Assembly: GCF_036588685.1 (NCBI RefSeq)
Contig: NC_086382.1
Coordinates: 70,033,999-70,097,998, forward strand
Length of the DNA stretch: 64,000 nucleotides
From: Mytilus trossulus
Taxonomy: Eukaryota; Mollusca; Bivalvia; Mytilida; Mytilidae
Reading direction: 5' to 3'
Below are positions 59,018 through 64,000 of the stretch, piece after piece; the stretch's first letter is position 1; each line of letters opens with the position of its first letter. The translations under genes and the position numbers were made by a program. The notes under the pieces were generated by a model that ran no database searches, was not told the DNA's origin, and was given only the letters and a program-made list of their open reading frames with translations.

Positions 59018-61637
59018 ATTATACATAGATTTTTGAAACCTAATAAACAACCACAAAAATGGCTAAGTTTATTAGAAACCTATAATCTCAACCAGATAAT
59101 TCAAGAAGCAACAAAAGTTACACCTGATTCTAGTACACTTATTGATCATGTTTATGTCACCAATAAAGATTTGATACTAGAATCACATGTTGCCAAATTT
59201 TCATTAAGTGATCATTATCCAGTTTGTTTTACTTGAAAAGAAAAAAAATCCACTTATATCAAAAAAGATATCATACTTTCATTTCTTACAGAAATTTAAA
59301 AAAAAATCAATGAGACAAATTTTCTAAGTTACTTAGCTATTGCACCTTTTGATAAAATTGAACATAAAAGTCACCGAAATACACGTATTCAGATGTGGTA
59401 TGACATATTTGATGCAGTTCTAGATAAACATGCACCAATTGTTAATAAAAGAGTAAAAAGAGACAGACAACCTGAATGGTTCAATAATGAAATTGCATAT
59501 GCCAGAAAAATGAGAGAGAAATACCATAAATTAGGAATGTGGTCTCAGTTCAAATATTGGCGAAACAGGACAAAACACATAATCGATGAATCAAAAAGAA
59601 ATTATTATTCAAAGATGGTAAAAAATTCAAAAGCTTCTAAAGATTAGTGGAAATGTATTCACAGTCTTAACCCATCGCAACAAGAAAAGACATATGAACT
59701 TTTAAATGATCATGAAGATGGTGTTAAAACTAATAATGTCAGTGACATTTGTAATATTTTTAATAAGATTTTTACATCTTGTGTTGAAAACCTGAGGACT
59801 GACAGAAAATAATCATGATTATGCAAAATTAACTCAATGTGTACAAACGAAATTTACTAAGTCAGAACAAGTAAAATTTGCAATTCCAACAGTCACAATA
59901 AATGGTATATTTAACGAGATGATCAAACTTGACATTAATAAATCCACCGGATCTGATAACATAGAACCAACATTTTTTAAATTGAGTGCTCCTTTCATAA
60001 CTTCATCTTTAACTTACATTTTTAACAGAATAAAGATACAAGTACATTACCCAGTGTTCTTAAGAATGCAAGAGTAACCCCTGTTTTTAAAGCTGGTGAA
60101 AAATTCATGGCAACAAATTATAGACCAATTTCTGTACTTCCCGTTTTATCAAAACTTTTAGAAAAACATGTTCAAAACATTTGTATGACTATCTACAAAG
60201 ATTAGATCTTTTACACCCAGCACAGTCTGGGTTTCGACAAGAACACTCTTGCCAAACTGCCCTTATCAATATCATAGCTAAATGGATACAGGATATGAAT
60301 GATGGTGATATAAACTTAGCAGTCCTGTTGGATTTTAAGAAAGCTTTTGATGTAGTAGATATTGATATTCTCTGTAAAAGACTTGAAATTTATGGATTTG
60401 ACTATACTGCTGTTTCTTTCTTTATATCATATTTGAATGAAAGAACTCAACAGGTACAAATGGTACTGCTCATTCTGAAAAACTTTATATCAAGTATGGT
60501 GTCCCCCAAGGCTCTATATTAGGCCCCTTCTGTTATATTATACATAAACGACCTTCCTATTTATATGAAAAATTGTTGCACTGATTTATATGCCGATGAT
60601 TCAACTTTACATCTTTCTGGAAATTGTTATCAAACTCTACATTCAAAGGTACAAGAAGATTTACATGGTGTTGAGGAATGGTGCAATGATAACAATATGT
60701 TCATCAATAAGAATAAAACAAAATATATGTTTATTGGAACGAAGCAAAAAGCAATGCCACATTACAATGAGAGTTGTTTAACTATTAACAATCAAGTAAT
60801 ACAATCTTCCACATGCGAAAGTCTTTTAGGCATTAAAATTGACTCTTCCCTCACATGGACAAACCAAATTGACGTGATCTGCTCAAAAATTTCATCTAGA
60901 CTATATCTACTATTAAAGATTAAAACATTTCTAAATCTAGACTGCAGAACATTATTCTATAATGGTTATATCTTGCCATTAATTGATTATTGTTGTATAG
61001 TGTCGAGTAGTTGTAGCAGTGAGGGTTTAAAAAGGATATTAAAATTACAAAAGAGAGCTGCTAGATTAATACTAGAAACAGACCCTTTCGTTCCGTCTGC
61101 GCCCTTATTCAAACACTTAAACTGGATGACAGTTGAACAGAGAATAGAATATCACAAGTTTGTGATGACATTCAAGTGCATTAAAAATGATGCCCCATCA
61201 TATCTTACTAACAAGTTTCATTATGTTTCAGACAGAAATCCATACCCCTTGAGAAATGCTGTTCAAGGAAACCTCATACTCCCTAAACCAAAAACAGAAT
61301 AATTATTTGTTAAAAAAAATCTTTTATGTATTCAATACCGTTAAGAAATATTACAAATGTTAATTCTTTCAAATACAAAATAACAGATCATTTATTAAAA
61401 ACCAACCTAGCTGTATAAATAACATTAAAAACTGATTATGTCATCATGTTTATTTTTTCATCACATTTTATCAAGTTGTATTGAACATTTTTATCATACT
61501 TGACTTTTTATACTAATGTATCGAATGTATATGTTTGTATTTTGTTTGATTTTTCAAGATGGGGGCATCAGGGAAGATTAGTTATATAGCTAACTGTGTA
61601 ACCCTCTTAAAATAAAGTATTGTTGTTGTTATTGTGT
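59018..61637 (+). mobile_element. Non-LTR retrotransposon (LINE), 5'-truncated, jockey/L2/CR1-like
   Basis: It spans the end of an endonuclease domain, a linker, a reverse transcriptase and a 3' UTR ending CTCTTAAAATAAAGTATTG and then a GTTGTTGTTATTG tail (61617-61637). The tail of short T/G repeats in place of a long poly-A is common in the CR1/L2/jockey group. The 5' end lies near 59018, where the endonuclease frame begins abruptly in the part equivalent to the DFNID motif. Truncation at the 5' end is usual for LINE copies. No target-site duplication could be confirmed by eye. Confidence 0.88.
59021..61418 (+). pseudogene. Broken LINE ORF2: endonuclease end plus reverse transcriptase
   Basis: Pieces in order are: endonuclease C-terminus (TLIDHVYVT, LSDHYPVCF, to about 59236), a linker (PEWFNNEI, 59393-59647, stop at 59646, continuing in frame to about 59811), the RT start (KSTGSDNIEP, about 59941), NYRPISVLPVLSKLLEKH (about 60117), SGFRQEHSCQTAL (60217), LLDFKKAFDVVD (60327), VPQGSILGP (about 60497), and YADDSTLHLSGN (from about 60589) with the catalytic YADD. 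The C-terminal domain follows to about 61300, and its end reads on in another frame to a TAA at 61416-61418. Several frameshifts and in-frame stops mean the copy cannot make a full protein. All seven RT blocks are recognisable, so the copy is not very old. Confidence 0.88.
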
Positions 61638-61687
61638 ATTAACAAGTACTAACTTTACACTTGTTTTTGCTTTCTAATTTGTTTGAT

Positions 61688-61772
61688 CGGGGAGTCACCG
61701 ATGAGTCTTATGTTGACGAATCGCACGACTGGCGTATCAAGTTAAATGCTTGGCCTTGGTACCTTTGATGAA
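61688..61772 (-). repeat. Family B repeat fragment, inverted
   Basis: It reads GAGTCACCGATGAGTCTTAT, CGAATCGCACGACTGGCGTA and TTGGCCTTGGTACCTTTGAT, the complement of the family B start. It lies just past the 3' end of the LINE. Confidence 0.7.
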
Positions 61773-62224
61773 AATTTACCACTGATATGCTATATACTAA
61801 CGTTATCCTGGTCGGGATAAGGTACCGGTACTTTGTGTATCCCTAAAAATTGTAGAATTTAAATAAAATTATATATCATGATCATAAAATTAAAAGATAA
61901 AGAAATTTTAAAAACAAATGTTCTCATTTTTTCGATGGTTTGTAAAAAAAATATCGAACTCTACTTTTTTCAATGAATACTTTTCCCAAAATTTACTCGA
62001 TTTGTTGGATTGGTAATAATTATTTAGACAGTTTTCATCAGCGATGTAGCGTGCCACTTATTGAAATATTCTATTATTATATTAGACAAAATAGGAAAAC
62101 GTTTATGAGGGGTTTTTTTTCTAGATTATTCGATTCTCTAGCGTTCAGTAAACAAACAAGTCATTTCTTCATATTATATTCATTGGAGATGGTAAAATAT
62201 CAGTCGTTAATCGTAAAACAGATA

Positions 62225-62470
62225 TTCCATAAAGGGCAGCCAACCAAGTTTACGAAAGAAATTGTTCACCCCTACCCCTTGGACCCCTTGTACCTCTTGG
62301 TATACTCGCATCTTTGTGAGTAGCAACTTTCAATCAAAACAATTATATATGGAAAAAATCTCTGAAATATCGTATAAACTATGAGATATATACTACATAT
62401 GCTTGCGCTGCTGAAATGTTGCTATATAGAAGTCGAAATTTCATAATAGGGAACCGGGTAATTTTAAAAC
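62225..62470 (+). repeat. Dispersed repeat family C, 3' part
   Basis: It contains ATCTTTGTGAGTAGCAACTT, ATATCGTATAAACTATGAGA and ACATATGCTTGCGCTGCTGA, matching the 3' third of the long copy at 10145-10690. Confidence 0.55.
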
Positions 62471-62519
62471 TTAAAAATTTATGTACTCCGTATTACTTAA
62501 GAGATATTTTTGATCTTTT

Positions 62520-62890
62520 GAACGTTTGTTTCAATACAAACAAAAGTCGACAAATAACCACCTTTCCATATTGATATCTCCTATGTTGGTCGTAGACAGT
62601 ATATCGGTCAATATATTCATTCTACATTATCATCAAACGGTCGATGACAGAATGAATGTGACACGATTTGAATATGTATAGTTCAAAATCTGGGACCGAC
62701 TATGTGTCTCTCATCCAAGGCAATAACGTTAAAGGCGATGACCTGGTCCACTTTCTTTTCTTAAATGTAGAACATTGTTTAATTTGAGGCCACTGCATCT
62801 GTTTCGTGACAAAATTCCGTGATAATTCACATTGTTTTCACGTTCATGAAATTCACATGTATCTAACACGATACATTTTACATCCCGTAC
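62520..62890 (-). repeat. Dispersed repeat family F, copy 2
   Basis: It shares with 56247-56620 the blocks CGACAAATAACCAC-like sequence, CTATGTTGGTCGTAGACAG, TGTGTCTCTCATCCAAGGCA, GGTCCACTTTCTT, and TCACATTGTTTTCACGTTCA. No open frame survives in this copy. Confidence 0.55.
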
Positions 62891-63264
62891 CAATTTTACA
62901 TTTTTTTTTAAGAAATGTGTTTTGTCAGTTGTGAATATGATATATCAAGCTAAATTAAAATAAATCTGGGACTAACATATAGGTATAAGTACTTGCATAT
63001 ATTTACAGGTACTGAAAGCATTTAAGAATTCTTAATCAACTTGCGTTAGTTAATGCATTTCTAAATCCTTAATTGGCTTTGACTGGTGGGTGCGTTATTG
63101 CGAAACGCTTGATTTATATTTTTGTCTCATCAATTCCTTGCGAGTATTGTGATTTGAAGTCATCATTTTTTATCTGTGTCATTCATCGTTAACTTTTTTC
63201 CACGAAATTATTCTAGGTGTGATATGAAGCATGTTCTTCTTATATCTACTGGCGAAATTTGTCT

Positions 63265-63530
63265 TCTATACTAAAGCACATAAAGACTAGCAACTGTCAT
63301 TTTCAATATAATGGAAATTGCTACGTCTGTCGTACAAGTGAGAGGTTTAGCGCTATAAAACCAGGTTCAATCCACCATTTTCTACATTTGAAAATACCTG
63401 TACCAGGTCAGGAATATGACAGTTGTTGTCCATTCGTTTGATGTATTTTATCATTTGATTTTGCCGTTTGATTAGGGACTTTCCGTTTTGAATTTTCCTC
63501 AGAGTTCAGTATTTTTGTGATTCTACTTTT
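63265..63530 (-). repeat. Dispersed repeat family D, inverted
   Basis: It contains ATATAATGGAAATTGCTACG, CTGTCGTACAAGTGAGAGGT, AACCAGGTTCAATCCACCAT, CCTGTACCAGGTCAGGAATA and GATTAGGGACTTTC. It is well preserved. Confidence 0.75.
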
Positions 63531-63539
63531 TTATAACAT

Positions 63540-64000
63540 GTAGCATTATTGTTTAAACCAATGATTATATTAAACGTATAAATATCACTGAGTAAAGGCT
63601 GGCGAAAAATAATTTTATTTAGATTCGGTACATTAACAAACAAATTAAAAACAATGTTTTTTGTCAATTTTTGAAAATAAGATCATATACATCAATACAT
63701 GAACAAAGAATGCAATATACATGCAAATACACAATAACAAATCAGCACGACTTTAGTGTGGAAAAGATAACATTACAAGCTGTAAAAACATTAATATTGG
63801 AAGTAAATACTTAATTAAAGTAAAACTATCTATATACATTGTACGTTCGTTTTTTTAATTTCTAAAAACTAAATGAGCATATTAAGTTGTTTGCCTATCA
63901 CATAGAAAATCAGACAGCACACAGCATAAATATAAAACTCATGCAGACAGAAGTAAGCATATCAAATATGATTAATTTTATTAAAGGTGTATGTGCGCCT
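63540..64000. other. AT-rich end of window, no feature seen
   Basis: No open frame, repeat marker or splice-bordered exon was recognised in the last 460 bases. Confidence 0.4.

Noticed and set aside
61973..62323. 116-codon open frame
   Set aside because: It begins at a non-obvious start, runs into a family C repeat copy and shows no protein-like conserved segment.

Overview
The window is AT-rich animal genomic DNA: multi-exon genes with GT-AG introns, TATA boxes, microsatellites and very dense dispersed repeats. The repeat families and the gene types (a 12-cysteine bivalve-type inhibitor family beside an ecto-5'-nucleotidase) point to a marine bivalve, most likely a mussel (Mytilus or a close relative). 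That assignment rests on recognition, not on a search.

Region 1 (31-8220, + strand) holds the last seven exons of an ecto-5'-nucleotidase (NT5E/CD73 family) gene. The 5' exons lie upstream of the window. Metal-binding His and most substrate-binding residues are kept. The C-terminus carries a short cysteine-rich repeat and a Lys/Arg-rich tail where a GPI-anchor signal would be expected. All introns are phase 1.

Region 2 (about 11.0-40.8 kb, - strand) holds four tandem copies of a three-exon gene for a 79-87 residue secreted peptide with 12 cysteines. They resemble the bivalve serine protease inhibitors Cvsi-1/Cvsi-2 (MEROPS family I84). Exon 1 encodes the signal peptide and exons 2 and 3 each encode one six-cysteine module. 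Every copy has a TATA box about 60 bp upstream of the ATG, and copies 2-4 share a further conserved upstream block. The copies are separated by 5-9 kb of repeats, including a (CA)n tract, fold-back elements and a duplicated repeat that brackets copy 3.

Region 3 (about 40.9-58.3 kb) is mostly repeats. I see three weak candidate exons of one small secreted protein on the + strand (42816-42887, 50767-50877, 52766-52834), a perfect 40-bp inverted repeat, and a 748-bp TIR element inserted in an older repeat.

Region 4 (about 59.0-61.6 kb, + strand) is a 5'-truncated, frameshifted non-LTR retrotransposon (jockey/L2/CR1-like), followed to the end by more dispersed repeats.

Repeat families are named A to F here for convenience; their boundaries are approximate because they were found by eye. 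No rRNA gene, CRISPR array or intact tRNA gene was seen.
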